Shown: positions 46,853 through 55,483 of the stretch, in pieces
Numbering within the stretch: position 1 is the first letter of the stretch
Layout of the letters: each line of letters begins with the position of its first letter
Source: Paracoccus solventivorans
GTDB taxonomy: Bacteria > Pseudomonadota > Alphaproteobacteria > Rhodobacterales > Rhodobacteraceae
Assembly: GCF_900142875.1 (NCBI RefSeq)
Contig: NZ_FRCK01000008.1
Location: 62,001 to 126,000, forward strand
Length of the DNA: 64,000 bases
Reading direction: 5' to 3'
The notes under the pieces: generated by a model
The model's database searches: none
Told to the model about the DNA's origin: nothing
The model's input: only the letters and a program-made list of their open reading frames with translations
Made by a program: the position numbers and the translations under genes

Positions 46853-47581
46853 ATGACCTATTACAGCGGCTCGGTGGCTGCGGTTCCGGCCGCGAACCGC
46901 AACGCCTATCTGGAACATGTCCGCCGCGCATGGCCGCTCATGCGCGAACAGGGCGTCACCAGGATGGTCGAGACCTGGGGCGAGGACGTCCCCCACGGCA
47001 AACGCACCGACTTCTATCGCGCCGTGCAGGCGCAAGAGGGCGAGGTGCCGGTGTTTTCCTGGATGGAATGGCCCGACCGCGCCACCTGCGACGCGGCATT
47101 CCAGCGGATGATGGCGGACGAAAGCTTCCCCGAGCGGATGGGCGAGGTGCCGTTCGACGGCAAGCGCATGATCTTCGGCGGCTTTGCACCGCTGACCGCC
47201 GACGGCACCGACCGCGGCGCGGGCTGGTTCCAGGGCTTCCTGCTGGCGGTGCCTGCCGACAAGCGCGAGGCCTATGCCAGCATGGCCCGCGAGGCGCATG
47301 AGCAGATGTTCGCCCCCAACGGCTGCATGGGCACGTTCGAGACCTGGGGCGAGGACGTGCTCCGCGGCAAGCTGACCGACATGTATCGCGCCGTCGAGGC
47401 CGAGGACGGCGAGGTGGTGGTGTTTTCCTGGACCGCCTGGCCCGACCGCGCCACCTGCGAGGCCGCGGGCAAGGCGATGGAGGCCTCCATGCAGGGGCAG
47501 GAGATGCCCGACATGCCCTTTGACGGGCAGCGGATGATATGGGGCGGCTTTGCCCCGATCTTCGACAGCGACCGCGGTTGA
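46853..47581 (+). CDS. Tandem DUF1428 protein
   Basis: 242 aa made of two homologous halves of about 120. ETWGEDVPHGKRTDFYRAV and ETWGEDVLRGKLTDMYRAV match, as do FSWMEWPDRATC and FSWTAWPDRATC, and MIFGGF and MIWGGF. DUF1428 proteins are normally single-unit dimeric ferredoxin-like folds, so this gene is a fused dimer. Function is not known. GGAGGACC precedes ATG 46853. It is first gene of a four-gene operon; VOC follows after 10 bp. Confidence 0.88.
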   Translation: MTYYSGSVAAVPAANRNAYLEHVRRAWPLMREQGVTRMVETWGEDVPHGKRTDFYRAVQAQEGEVPVFSWMEWPDRATCDAAFQRMMADESFPERMGEVPFDGKRMIFGGFAPLTADGTDRGAGWFQGFLLAVPADKREAYASMAREAHEQMFAPNGCMGTFETWGEDVLRGKLTDMYRAVEAEDGEVVVFSWTAWPDRATCEAAGKAMEASMQGQEMPDMPFDGQRMIWGGFAPIFDSDRG

Positions 47582-47591
47582 GGGGGGCACC

Positions 47592-48383
47592 ATGACGGAT
47601 TTTCACGGAAACCCCTGCTGGTTCGAGCTGGGCACCGGCGATCTGGACGGCGCCCGGCGCTTTTACGCCGAGGTGCTGGGCTGGCAGATCGCCGATGCGG
47701 GGATGGAGGGCTTCACCTATCTGCTGGCGCAGGCCGATGGCGACATGGTGGCCGGGATGATGGCGCTGGAGCGGCAGGCGGGCGCGCCGCCGCCGAACTG
47801 GACCATCTACCTTGCCGTCGACGACTGCGACCAAAGCGCAGAGCTGATCACCGCCGCCGGCGGCACGGTGCTGAAGGGGCCGGCCGACATCCCCGGCACC
47901 GGCCGCTTTGCCGTCGCCACCGACCCGCAGGGGGCGGTGTTCGGCATCCTGCAACCCGACATGAGCAGCATGTCCGAGGCCGAGCTGCGCAAGGCCCGCG
48001 AAGGCGGCGCCTTCAACCAGCGCAAGGCCGGGCACGGCAACTGGATCGAGCTGATGTCCCGGGACCCCGAGGCGGGGTTCGAGTTCTATTCCTCCCTGTT
48101 CGGCTGGACCAAGGGGCAGGCGATGGACATGGGCGAGATGGGCATCTACCAGCTGTTCCGCCGCGGCGGCACCGACATCGGCGCGGTGATGGGCCTGGGC
48201 GAGGCGCCGCAGCCGGCGTGGCTGCCCTATTTCGGCGTCGACGGCGTGGACGCCGCCATCGCCCGCATCACCGCCTCGGGCGGGCGGGTGGCCCATGGCC
48301 CGCAAGAGGTCCCCGGCGGCGCCTTCATCGCGGTGGCGACCGACCCGCAGGGCGCATGGTTCGCCGTGGTCGGGCCACGCTGA
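47592..48383 (+). CDS. Two-domain VOC (glyoxalase/bleomycin-resistance fold) protein
   Basis: 263 aa with two VOC domains (about 1-125 and 135-263): CWFELGTGDLDGARRFYAEVLGW (split as CWFELGTGD, RRFYAEVLGW) and WIELMSRDPEAGFEFYSSLFG. Each ends in VATDPQGA. This pattern is typical of the Streptomyces hydroxylase-like VOC group; the actual substrate is unknown. The context with two glutathione transferases suggests detoxification of an electrophile. Confidence 0.9.
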   Translation: MTDFHGNPCWFELGTGDLDGARRFYAEVLGWQIADAGMEGFTYLLAQADGDMVAGMMALERQAGAPPPNWTIYLAVDDCDQSAELITAAGGTVLKGPADIPGTGRFAVATDPQGAVFGILQPDMSSMSEAELRKAREGGAFNQRKAGHGNWIELMSRDPEAGFEFYSSLFGWTKGQAMDMGEMGIYQLFRRGGTDIGAVMGLGEAPQPAWLPYFGVDGVDAAIARITASGGRVAHGPQEVPGGAFIAVATDPQGAWFAVVGPR

Positions 48384-48392
48384 GGCGGCGGG

Positions 48393-49025
48393 ATGCTGAC
48401 CATCACCACCTTTGACCGCGTGCCGCAGGCGGCGCGCGGCTATGTCCGCGACCTGCGGGTCCGCTGGGCCTGCGAGGAAGCCGGGCTGCCTTATCGCGTC
48501 GAGACCGTGCCACTGGACCCGCGCACGCCCGATCATGTCGCGCGCCAGCCCTTTGCGCAGGTGCCGATCCTGCGTGACGGCGGGCTTGTGCTGTTCGAAA
48601 GCGGCGCCATCGTGCTGTATCTGGCCGGGCGCTCGGCGGTGCTGATGCCGCAAGACCGCGAACCCGAGGTCACGCAATGGGTGATCGCGGCGCTGAACTC
48701 GGTCGAGAGCTGGATCTTTCCGTGGCTGATCGCGCGTTTTCAGCGCGACGAGGCCGCTACCGGCAAGGCGGTCCCGCAGATGAACGTGCGGCTCGGGCAG
48801 ATGCAGACGGTGCTGGCCGGCCGCGACTGGCTGCTGGACGAAGGCTTCAGCGCCGCCGATTTGATCATGGCCGACGTGCTGCGCATCGTGAACGACGCGG
48901 GCGCGCTGGCTGAATATCCGGCGCTCGCGGCTTATGTGGCGCGGGCAACCGCGCGGCCTGCATTCGCCCGCGCCCACGCTGCCCAGATGGCGCATTTCGC
49001 CCCCCAGGACGGGGCGCCGGAATGA
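48393..49025 (+). CDS. Glutathione S-transferase family protein, first of two
   Basis: 210 aa. Thioredoxin-like N-terminal domain (RVRWACEEAGLPYRVETV, then the glutathione-site QVPILRDGGLVLFESGAI with cis-Pro) and helical C-terminal domain (GFSAADLIMADVLR). It would conjugate or reduce electrophiles with glutathione. It overlaps the next GST gene by four bases. It resembles neighbour 49022-49675 only in fold, so this is not a recent duplication. Confidence 0.9.
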   Translation: MLTITTFDRVPQAARGYVRDLRVRWACEEAGLPYRVETVPLDPRTPDHVARQPFAQVPILRDGGLVLFESGAIVLYLAGRSAVLMPQDREPEVTQWVIAALNSVESWIFPWLIARFQRDEAATGKAVPQMNVRLGQMQTVLAGRDWLLDEGFSAADLIMADVLRIVNDAGALAEYPALAAYVARATARPAFARAHAAQMAHFAPQDGAPE

Positions 49026-49675
49026 CCCTGACCCTGTGGATGCACCCGTTTTCGTCCTTCTGCCAGAAGGTGCTGATCGCGCTTTACGAAAACGGCACCG
49101 CGTTCCAGCCGCGGCTGGTGCGGCTGGAACTGCCCGAAGAGCGCGCGGCGCTGGCCGAGCTGTGGCCGCTGGCGCGGTTCCCGGTGCTGCAGGATGGGGA
49201 CCGGGTAATCGCGGAATCCTCGATCATCATCGAGTATCTGGACCGCGCCCATCCCGGACCGGCGCCGCTGGTGCCGCCGGACGCGCTGGAACTGCGGTTC
49301 ATGGACCGGGTGTTCGACCTGTGGGTGCAGGGGCCGATGCAGGCGGCGGTCGCCGACGCGCTGGCACCGCCCGACCAGCGCAGCCCGGCGCGGGTGGAAC
49401 GCGGGCGGCAGGATCTGGCAACCACCTATCGCTGGCTGAACACCCGCTTGGCCGGGCGCGACTGGGCCGCGGGGGCGGGGTTTTCCATGGCCGACTGCGC
49501 CGCCGCCCCGGCGCTGTTCTATGCGCATTGGTTGCAGCCGATCCCCGCAGAGCTGCCGGTGCTGGCCGGATATTTCCGCCGCCTGATGGCGCGGCCTTCG
49601 GTCGCGCGGGCGGTGGACGAGGCCCGGCCCTGGCGGCATCTGCACCCGATTCCGCCGGCCGCGGACCTGCCCTGA
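49022..49675 (+). CDS. Glutathione S-transferase family protein, second of two
   Basis: 217 aa. HPFSSFCQKVLIALYENG at the N-terminus puts Ser and Cys in the catalytic region, ARFPVLQDGDRVIAESSIII is the glutathione site, and GFSMADCAAAPALFYAHWL the C-terminal N-capping motif. ATGA overlap with the first GST gene. Last gene of the HxlR-linked operon; valS starts 60 bp further, with its own ribosome site. Confidence 0.9.
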   Translation: MTLTLWMHPFSSFCQKVLIALYENGTAFQPRLVRLELPEERAALAELWPLARFPVLQDGDRVIAESSIIIEYLDRAHPGPAPLVPPDALELRFMDRVFDLWVQGPMQAAVADALAPPDQRSPARVERGRQDLATTYRWLNTRLAGRDWAAGAGFSMADCAAAPALFYAHWLQPIPAELPVLAGYFRRLMARPSVARAVDEARPWRHLHPIPPAADLP

Positions 49676-49734
49676 TCCCTTGGCCTCGGCCCGCGCGCAC
49701 GCTATTGCGTGGACCAAGCAAGGGGACCTGACGC

Positions 49735-52700
49735 ATGAGCATGGAAAAGACCTTCGACGCCGCCACCGCCGAGGCCCGCATCGCGGCAGCGTGGGAGGAT
49801 GGCGGCGCCTTTGCCGCCGGTGCCAACGCCAAGCCGGGGCAGCCCGCGTTTTCCATGGTGATCCCGCCGCCGAACGTCACCGGCAGCCTGCATATCGGCC
49901 ACGCGCTGAACAACACGCTGCAGGACATCCTGGCCCGCTGGCACCGGATGCGCGGCTTTGACGTGCTGTGGCAGCCCGGACAGGACCACGCCGGCATCGC
50001 CACCCAGATGGTGGTCGAACGCGAGCTTGCGAAAGACCCCGCCAACCCCATCCGCGCCGAGATGGGGCGCGAGGAGTTCCTGCGCCGCGTCTGGGACTGG
50101 AAGGCGCAGTCCGGCGGCACCATCATCGGCCAGCTCAAGCGGCTGGGCGCCAGCCTCGACTGGTCGCGCAATGCCTTTACCATGTCGGGCGCCCCCGGCG
50201 CGCCCGCGGGCGAACAGGGCAATTTCCACGACGCGGTGATCCGGGTCTTTGTCGACATGTACGACAAGGGGCTGATCTATCGCGGCAAGCGGCTGGTCAA
50301 CTGGGACCCGCATTTCGAGACCGCGATTTCGGACCTCGAGGTCGAAAGCCGCGAGGTCGACGGCCAGATGTGGCATTTCAAATACCCGCTGGCCGGGGGC
50401 GAGACCTATGAATACGTGGAGCGCGACGCCGACGGCAACGTGACCCTGCGCGAGACCCGGGACTATATCTCGATCGCCACCACTCGCCCGGAAACCATGC
50501 TGGGCGACGGCGCGGTCGCGGTGCATCCGGGTGACGCCCGCTATGCCCCCATCGTCGGCAAGCTGTGCGAGATTCCGGTGGGGCCGCAGGCGCATCGCCG
50601 GCTGATCCCGATCATCACCGACGATTACCCCGACCCCGATTTCGGCTCGGGCGCGGTCAAGATCACCGGGGCGCATGATTTCAACGACTATGGCGTGGCG
50701 CTGCGCAATGGCATCCCGCTGTATGCGCTGATGGACGGGCGGGCGCGGATGCGCAGCGATGGGCTGTCCTATGCGGAATCCGCCGCCATCGCGACCCGCG
50801 CCGCGGCCGGGGTGAATGTGGGCGACGTGTCCGCGGTCAACCTCGTCCCCGAGGATCTGCGCGGGCTGGACCGGCTGGAGGCCCGCGCCCGCGTGGTCGC
50901 CGCGATCAACGCCGAGGGGCTGGCGGTCACCGACGCCGACGGCAACCCCTATGTCGAGCGCAAGAAGATCATGCAGCCCTTTGGCGACCGCTCGGGCGTG
51001 GTGATCGAGCCGATGCTGACCGACCAGTGGTTCGTCGACACCGCCGCCATCGTGCAGCCCGCCATCGACGCCGTGCGCGACGGCCGCACCCGCATCCTGC
51101 CGGAACAGCATGAAAAGGTGTATTTCCACTGGCTGGAAAACATCGAGCCCTGGACGATCTCGCGCCAGCTGTGGTGGGGGCACCAGATCCCCGTGTGGTA
51201 CGGGCTGAACCTGGCCGCCGACAGCTTCACCGACGACGAGGGCGACGACGCGCTGAGCCCGATCGAGCTGCTGCGGCTGCTCAATGACGACCAGCTGGTG
51301 AGGGCGGGCGACCTGCATCACGCCGCCGCCCATTTCGAGGATCTGGTCGAGGCCTTCCGCGCCGATATCGCCGGGCTGCCGCATCCGCTGCAGGTCTGCC
51401 GCGTGATCGAGGTCGCCGACCGCGAGGCGGCGGTGGATGCCTTCGCGCAGGCGCTGGCCGACTATAACCTGACGCAGGACCCGACCCGGCTGGTCTATCC
51501 GGTCTGGCGCGACCCGGATGTGCTGGATACGTGGTTTTCCTCGGGGCTGTGGCCGATCGGCACGCTGGGCTGGCCCGAGGATACCGAAGAGCTGCGGAAA
51601 TATTTTCCGACCGACACGCTGATCACCGGCTTCGACATCATCTTCTTCTGGGTGGCGCGGATGATGATGATGCAGCTGGCGGTGGTGGGCGAGGTGCCCT
51701 TCCGCACCGTTTATGTCCACGGGCTGGTGCGCGACGAAAAAGGCGCCAAGATGTCCAAGTCCAAGGGCAACGTCATCGACCCGCTGGAGCTGATCGACGC
51801 CTATGGCGCCGACGCGCTGCGCTTTACCCTGACCAGCATGGCCGCGATGGGCCGCGACCCCAAGCTGGGCCCGAAGCATGTCGAGGCGAACCGCAATTTC
51901 GTCACCAAGATCTGGAACGCAGTGCGGTTTGCGGAAATGAACGGGGTGTTCGCCGCGCCCGCAGGCCGGCCGCAGCCCGCCCACACCGTGAACCGCTGGA
52001 TCATCGGCGAGACCGCGCGGGCGCGGATCGCGCTGGACGACGCGCTGGCGGGCTATCGCTTCAACGAGGCGGCGCAGGGGCTTTACGGCTTCATCTGGGG
52101 CAAGCTCTGCGACTGGTATGTCGAGTTCGCGAAGCCCCTGTTCGACGGCGAACACGCCGAGGAAACCCGCGCCACCATGCGCTGGGTGATCGAGCAGGCG
52201 ATCACCATGGCGCATCCGGTGATGCCGTTCGTGACCGAGGAAATCTGGGCGCTGACCGGCACCCGCGACCGGATGCTGGTGCATGGCGACTGGCCCGAAT
52301 ACGGCGCCGAGCTGATCGACACCGGTGCCGACCGGCAGATGAACTGGGTGATCGGGCTGATCGAGGATATCCGCTCGGCCCGCGCGCAGATGGGGGTTCC
52401 GGCGGCGGCACGGCTCGACCTGATCGTGACCCAGGCGGATGCGGCCGCGCGCGAGGCGCTGGCGGCGAACGCGCCGCTGATCGAGCGGCTGGCGCGGGTG
52501 AATGCGCCCGTGGACGGCACGGCAGGGCGCGGGATGATCGCGGTGGCGGCGCCGGGCGCGTCCTTCGCGCTGCCCATCGGCGAGGTGATCGACGCGAGTG
52601 CCGAGGCGGCGCGGCTGGAAAAATCGCTGGCGCGCAGCGAAAAGGACGCCGGCGGCCTGCGCGGCCGTCTGGGCAATCCGCGCTTCGTGGAAAATGCCGA

Positions 52701-52797
52701 CGCCGAGGTGATCGAGGAGACCCGCGGCAAGCTGGCGGCGCTGGACGAGGAAATCGCCCGCACCCGCGCGGCGCTGGAGCAGCTGCGGGCGATGTGA
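49735..52797 (+). CDS. valS: Valyl-tRNA synthetase
   Basis: ValS charges tRNA-Val and edits misacylated threonine. 1020 aa class I synthetase: [16 protein letters not shown] carries HIGH (53-56), the CP1 editing domain follows (about 200-430), KMSKS is near residues 671-676 ([10 protein letters not shown]), and the C-terminal coiled coil (about 950-1020, [16 protein letters not shown]) binds tRNA. An insert around 505-580 makes it somewhat longer than many bacterial ValS proteins. Confidence 0.97.
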   Translation: MSMEKTFDAATAEARIAAAWEDGGAFAAGANAKPGQPAFSMVIPPPNVTGSLHIGHALNNTLQDILARWHRMRGFDVLWQPGQDHAGIATQMVVERELAKDPANPIRAEMGREEFLRRVWDWKAQSGGTIIGQLKRLGASLDWSRNAFTMSGAPGAPAGEQGNFHDAVIRVFVDMYDKGLIYRGKRLVNWDPHFETAISDLEVESREVDGQMWHFKYPLAGGETYEYVERDADGNVTLRETRDYISIATTRPETMLGDGAVAVHPGDARYAPIVGKLCEIPVGPQAHRRLIPIITDDYPDPDFGSGAVKITGAHDFNDYGVALRNGIPLYALMDGRARMRSDGLSYAESAAIATRAAAGVNVGDVSAVNLVPEDLRGLDRLEARARVVAAINAEGLAVTDADGNPYVERKKIMQPFGDRSGVVIEPMLTDQWFVDTAAIVQPAIDAVRDGRTRILPEQHEKVYFHWLENIEPWTISRQLWWGHQIPVWYGLNLAADSFTDDEGDDALSPIELLRLLNDDQLVRAGDLHHAAAHFEDLVEAFRADIAGLPHPLQVCRVIEVADREAAVDAFAQALADYNLTQDPTRLVYPVWRDPDVLDTWFSSGLWPIGTLGWPEDTEELRKYFPTDTLITGFDIIFFWVARMMMMQLAVVGEVPFRTVYVHGLVRDEKGAKMSKSKGNVIDPLELIDAYGADALRFTLTSMAAMGRDPKLGPKHVEANRNFVTKIWNAVRFAEMNGVFAAPAGRPQPAHTVNRWIIGETARARIALDDALAGYRFNEAAQGLYGFIWGKLCDWYVEFAKPLFDGEHAEETRATMRWVIEQAITMAHPVMPFVTEEIWALTGTRDRMLVHGDWPEYGAELIDTGADRQMNWVIGLIEDIRSARAQMGVPAAARLDLIVTQADAAAREALAANAPLIERLARVNAPVDGTAGRGMIAVAAPGASFALPIGEVIDASAEAARLEKSLARSEKDAGGLRGRLGNPRFVENADAEVIEETRGKLAALDEEIARTRAALEQLRAM

Positions 52798-52856
52798 GGC
52801 CCATTCGTGCGGGGGCCCGGCGGTGGTGCCGGGCGGCCCGTGCGGTGCCCCAAGTC

Positions 52857-52879
52857 GGGTATTTGGGCCAGAAAGAAGC
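52857..52879. repeat. Dispersed palindromic element, copy 8 (single reverse head)
   Basis: GGGTATTTGGGCCAGAAAG is one head in reverse orientation, lying between the convergent valS and FAD-oxidase genes, with GC-rich arms (GGGGGCCCGG, CCGGGCGGCCC) just before it. Confidence 0.65.
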
Positions 52880-52889
52880 CCTTGCCGGA

Positions 52890-53927
52890 TCAGCCGGGGC
52901 GGAAGCCTGTCGGGATGCGGTCGGTGCCGTCGAGGATCAGATCGGCCAGCATCTCGGCGACGGCGGGGGCCATGGCGAAGCCGATCTTGAAGCCTCCGTT
53001 GGCGATGAAATTTCCGGGGCGGCCGGGCCAGGGGCCGACCAGCGGCGCGCGGCTGGCGGCGCGGGGGCGGATGCCGGCCCAGCGTTCCAGCACCTCGGCC
53101 CCGGCCAGTTGCGGGCACAGCGCGCGGGCGCGGGCGATCAGCGTATCCAGCTGCTCGTCGGTGGCGGTATCCTCGTGTCCCGGCTCGCTGGTCGAGCCGA
53201 TGGCGGTGGTGCCGTCGGCGTGCGGGACCACATGCAGCCCCTCGGCGAACACCTGCGGCGCATCGGGGGCGGCGTGGGCAAGCAGCGCCGACTGGCCCTT
53301 GACCCCGTCGCCGGCCTTGTGGCCGAGGTCGCGGCCCAGATCCGCCAGCCCTTGCACGCCGGTGGCCCAGATCGCGCCCTGCGGCAGATCCTGGGGGCGC
53401 TGGCGGCCGGCGGATTCGATGATCTCGCCGCCGCTGGCGCGGATCGCGGCAGCCAGCGCAGCGCCGGCCGCGCGGGGCGACAGCCGGGCGGTGAGGTTGT
53501 CGGCAAGCCACAGCCCCGAGGCACTGTCGGGCACCAGCGCCCCCGTCGGTGCATCGGTCAGCGTCATGCGGAAGGGCGCGGGCCAGTCCTGCGCCGCGGC
53601 CGCGACACGGGCGCGTGCCTGATCCTCGGCGCCCGGGGCCACGGGTTGCAGCCGCCCGTTGCGGGCATAGCCGGGATCGGCACCGCCGGCATCGCGCACC
53701 GCCTGCCACCAGCTTTCCGCCGCGATCAGCGCCTCGAGCTGGGTCTGTTTCTTGGGGTTCCACGCCCCCGGCGCATGGGGGGCAAGTGCGCCGACCGTGC
53801 CGCCGCTGGGGCCCGCGCCGATACGCTCGGCCTCGATCACCGTCACCCGCGCCCCGCGCCGCGCCAGTTCCCAGCCGCAGCACAGCCCGAAGATGCCGGC
53901 GCCGACCACCGTCAGATGTCTTGCCAT
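52890..53927 (-). CDS. FAD-dependent oxidase of the DAO family, possibly MnmC oxidase-like
   Basis: 345 aa. The N-terminal dinucleotide fold VVGAGIFGLCCGWELARRG and VTVIEAERIGAG bind FAD; the C-terminal GIRPRAASRAPLVGPWP and NGGFKIGFAMAPAVAEML complete a glycine/D-amino acid oxidase-type fold. The same fold forms the C-terminal half of MnmC, which removes the carboxymethyl group from cmnm5U34. Its divergent neighbour is mnmD, the methyltransferase half of MnmC, with 50 bp between starts. A split MnmC is therefore attractive; a small-molecule amine oxidase is the alternative. Confidence 0.85.
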   Translation of the reverse strand: MARHLTVVGAGIFGLCCGWELARRGARVTVIEAERIGAGPSGGTVGALAPHAPGAWNPKKQTQLEALIAAESWWQAVRDAGGADPGYARNGRLQPVAPGAEDQARARVAAAAQDWPAPFRMTLTDAPTGALVPDSASGLWLADNLTARLSPRAAGAALAAAIRASGGEIIESAGRQRPQDLPQGAIWATGVQGLADLGRDLGHKAGDGVKGQSALLAHAAPDAPQVFAEGLHVVPHADGTTAIGSTSEPGHEDTATDEQLDTLIARARALCPQLAGAEVLERWAGIRPRAASRAPLVGPWPGRPGNFIANGGFKIGFAMAPAVAEMLADLILDGTDRIPTGFRPG

Positions 53928-53977
53928 GGCCGTCGTCCCCCGTCATCAGGATTTGTCGGCACGAGGGGGTAACGCTT

Positions 53978-54640
53978 ATGGGCGGCGACGAAAAGATGCC
54001 CCGTGAGGGCGGGATCGAATGGCGGGGCGCGGTCCCGGTCTCGAACGGCTTCGACGACCCGTATTTCAGCCTGGCCGGGGGGCTGGCGGAAACGCGGCAT
54101 GTGTTCCTGGCCGGCAACGAGCTGCCGCAGCGGCTGCGCCCGGGGTTCCACGTGGCCGAGACCGGGTTCGGCACCGGGCTGAACCTGCTGGCGCTGGCGC
54201 AGGTGGCCGAGGTGCCGGTGCGCTTCACCAGTTTCGAGGCTTTCCCGCTGGGGGTGGACGAGCTGGCCCGCGCCCATGCGGCCTTCCCCGAGCTTGCCGC
54301 GCTGTCGGCGCAGCTGCGTGCCGGCTGGGGTGCGGCGGGGCTGCAGGTCGGGCAGGTCACGGCCGAGGTTATCCTGGGCGATGCCCGCGAAACCCTGCCT
54401 GCGTGGCCGGGGCGGGCCGATGCGTGGTTCCTGGACGGGTTCTCGCCCGCCCGCAACCCCGAGCTGTGGTCGGATGCGCTGCTGGCCGAGATCGGCCGCC
54501 ACACGGCGCCGGGCGGCAGCTTCGCGACCTATACCGCCGCGGGCCATGTCCGCCGGGCGCTGGCGGCCGCCGGGTTCGAGGTTGCGCGTAGCTCCGGCTT
54601 TGCCGGCAAGCGCCACATGAGCCGCGGCATCCTGCGCTAG
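53978..54640 (+). CDS. mnmD: tRNA (5-methylaminomethyl-2-thiouridine)(34) methyltransferase MnmD
   Basis: MnmD methylates nm5s2U34 to mnm5s2U34 in tRNAs. 220 aa, equivalent to only the N-terminal half of E. coli MnmC: DDPYFSLAGGLAETRHVFL, the S-adenosylmethionine motif ETGFGTGLNLLALAQ, EAFPL, WFLDGFSPARNPELW and TYTAAGHVRRAL, then FAGKRHMSRG. GAGGGGG precedes ATG 53978. It is convergent with the rhomboid gene (4-bp overlap) and divergent from the FAD oxidase gene. Confidence 0.92.
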   Translation: MGGDEKMPREGGIEWRGAVPVSNGFDDPYFSLAGGLAETRHVFLAGNELPQRLRPGFHVAETGFGTGLNLLALAQVAEVPVRFTSFEAFPLGVDELARAHAAFPELAALSAQLRAGWGAAGLQVGQVTAEVILGDARETLPAWPGRADAWFLDGFSPARNPELWSDALLAEIGRHTAPGGSFATYTAAGHVRRALAAAGFEVARSSGFAGKRHMSRGILR

Positions 54641-55365
54641 GGGCGGCGCACCGGCGGGATGCGGCTGGGCGCGAACTGGCTGGGCGGATGCGGCGGCTGT
54701 CCGTGGGTGCGGCGCCAGTAGCCCGGGCCGCCCAGCCACAGGAACCGCGCCAGCGTCAGCGCCACCCCGGCGGCGAACCCGCCGGCATGGGCCCAATAGG
54801 CGACGCCCGGTCCCACCCCGGCCATGGCGTAGCCCGAGGCCAGCTGCAGCACGAACCACACGCCCAGCATCAGCCAGGCGGGCAGGGTGACCACCCGCAC
54901 CAGCACCACTACGATGACCAGCACATCCACCCGCGCCCGCGGAAACAGCAGCAGATAGCCGCCCATCACCCCGGCGATCGCCCCCGAGGCGCCGACCATC
55001 GGCACGCCGGGATCGGACTCGGCCGCGATCTGCGCCGCTGCGGCCGCCAGCCCGCAGGCAAGGTAGAACAGCAGGAACCCCAGCCGCCCGAACTGATCCT
55101 CGAGATTGTCGCCGAAGATCCACAGGAACAGCATGTTCCCGGCCAGGTGCAGCAGCCCGGCGTGCAGGAACATGTGGGTCAGCAGCCCCCACAGCAGCTC
55201 TCCTTGCGCGACCGCGGCGGGGTAAAGCGCCAGTTCGGTCCACAGCCGGGCCCCGGCCTCGTCCAGCGGCAGGGTCAGCAGGAATATCGCGACATTCGCC
55301 AGGATCAGCGCGATGGTGACCACCGGCCGGCTTTGCGAAGGGTTGTGGTCGCGGATCGGGAACAT
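54637..55365 (-). CDS. Rhomboid intramembrane serine protease
   Basis: 242 aa with six or so membrane helices. The catalytic Ser is in MVGASGAIAGVMGGY and the catalytic His in WAHAGGFAAGVALT; the HMFLHAGLLHLAGNMLFL block supplies the conserved His/Asn of helix 2. The Pro/Arg-rich C-terminus (PPHPPSQFAPSRIPPVRRP) is cytoplasmic. The substrate is unknown. The start MFPIRDHNPS is the usual bacterial pattern. Confidence 0.93.
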   Translation of the reverse strand: MFPIRDHNPSQSRPVVTIALILANVAIFLLTLPLDEAGARLWTELALYPAAVAQGELLWGLLTHMFLHAGLLHLAGNMLFLWIFGDNLEDQFGRLGFLLFYLACGLAAAAAQIAAESDPGVPMVGASGAIAGVMGGYLLLFPRARVDVLVIVVVLVRVVTLPAWLMLGVWFVLQLASGYAMAGVGPGVAYWAHAGGFAAGVALTLARFLWLGGPGYWRRTHGQPPHPPSQFAPSRIPPVRRP

Positions 55366-55483
55366 GGTGCTGCGGGGTCCGGGCGGCGCTGCGCCTGAGT
55401 GTCACGGCAGGGGGCTGTTGTGCAACCCGGCAGGTGTTCTAAACATGGCGCGTGTACCCCAGCCGGAGGAGGGCCGAGCCGCC

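Noticed and set aside
49702..54504. 1600-codon minus-strand frame opposite valS
   Set aside because: Shadow frame caused by GC-rich third positions; valS and the FAD oxidase gene account for this DNA.
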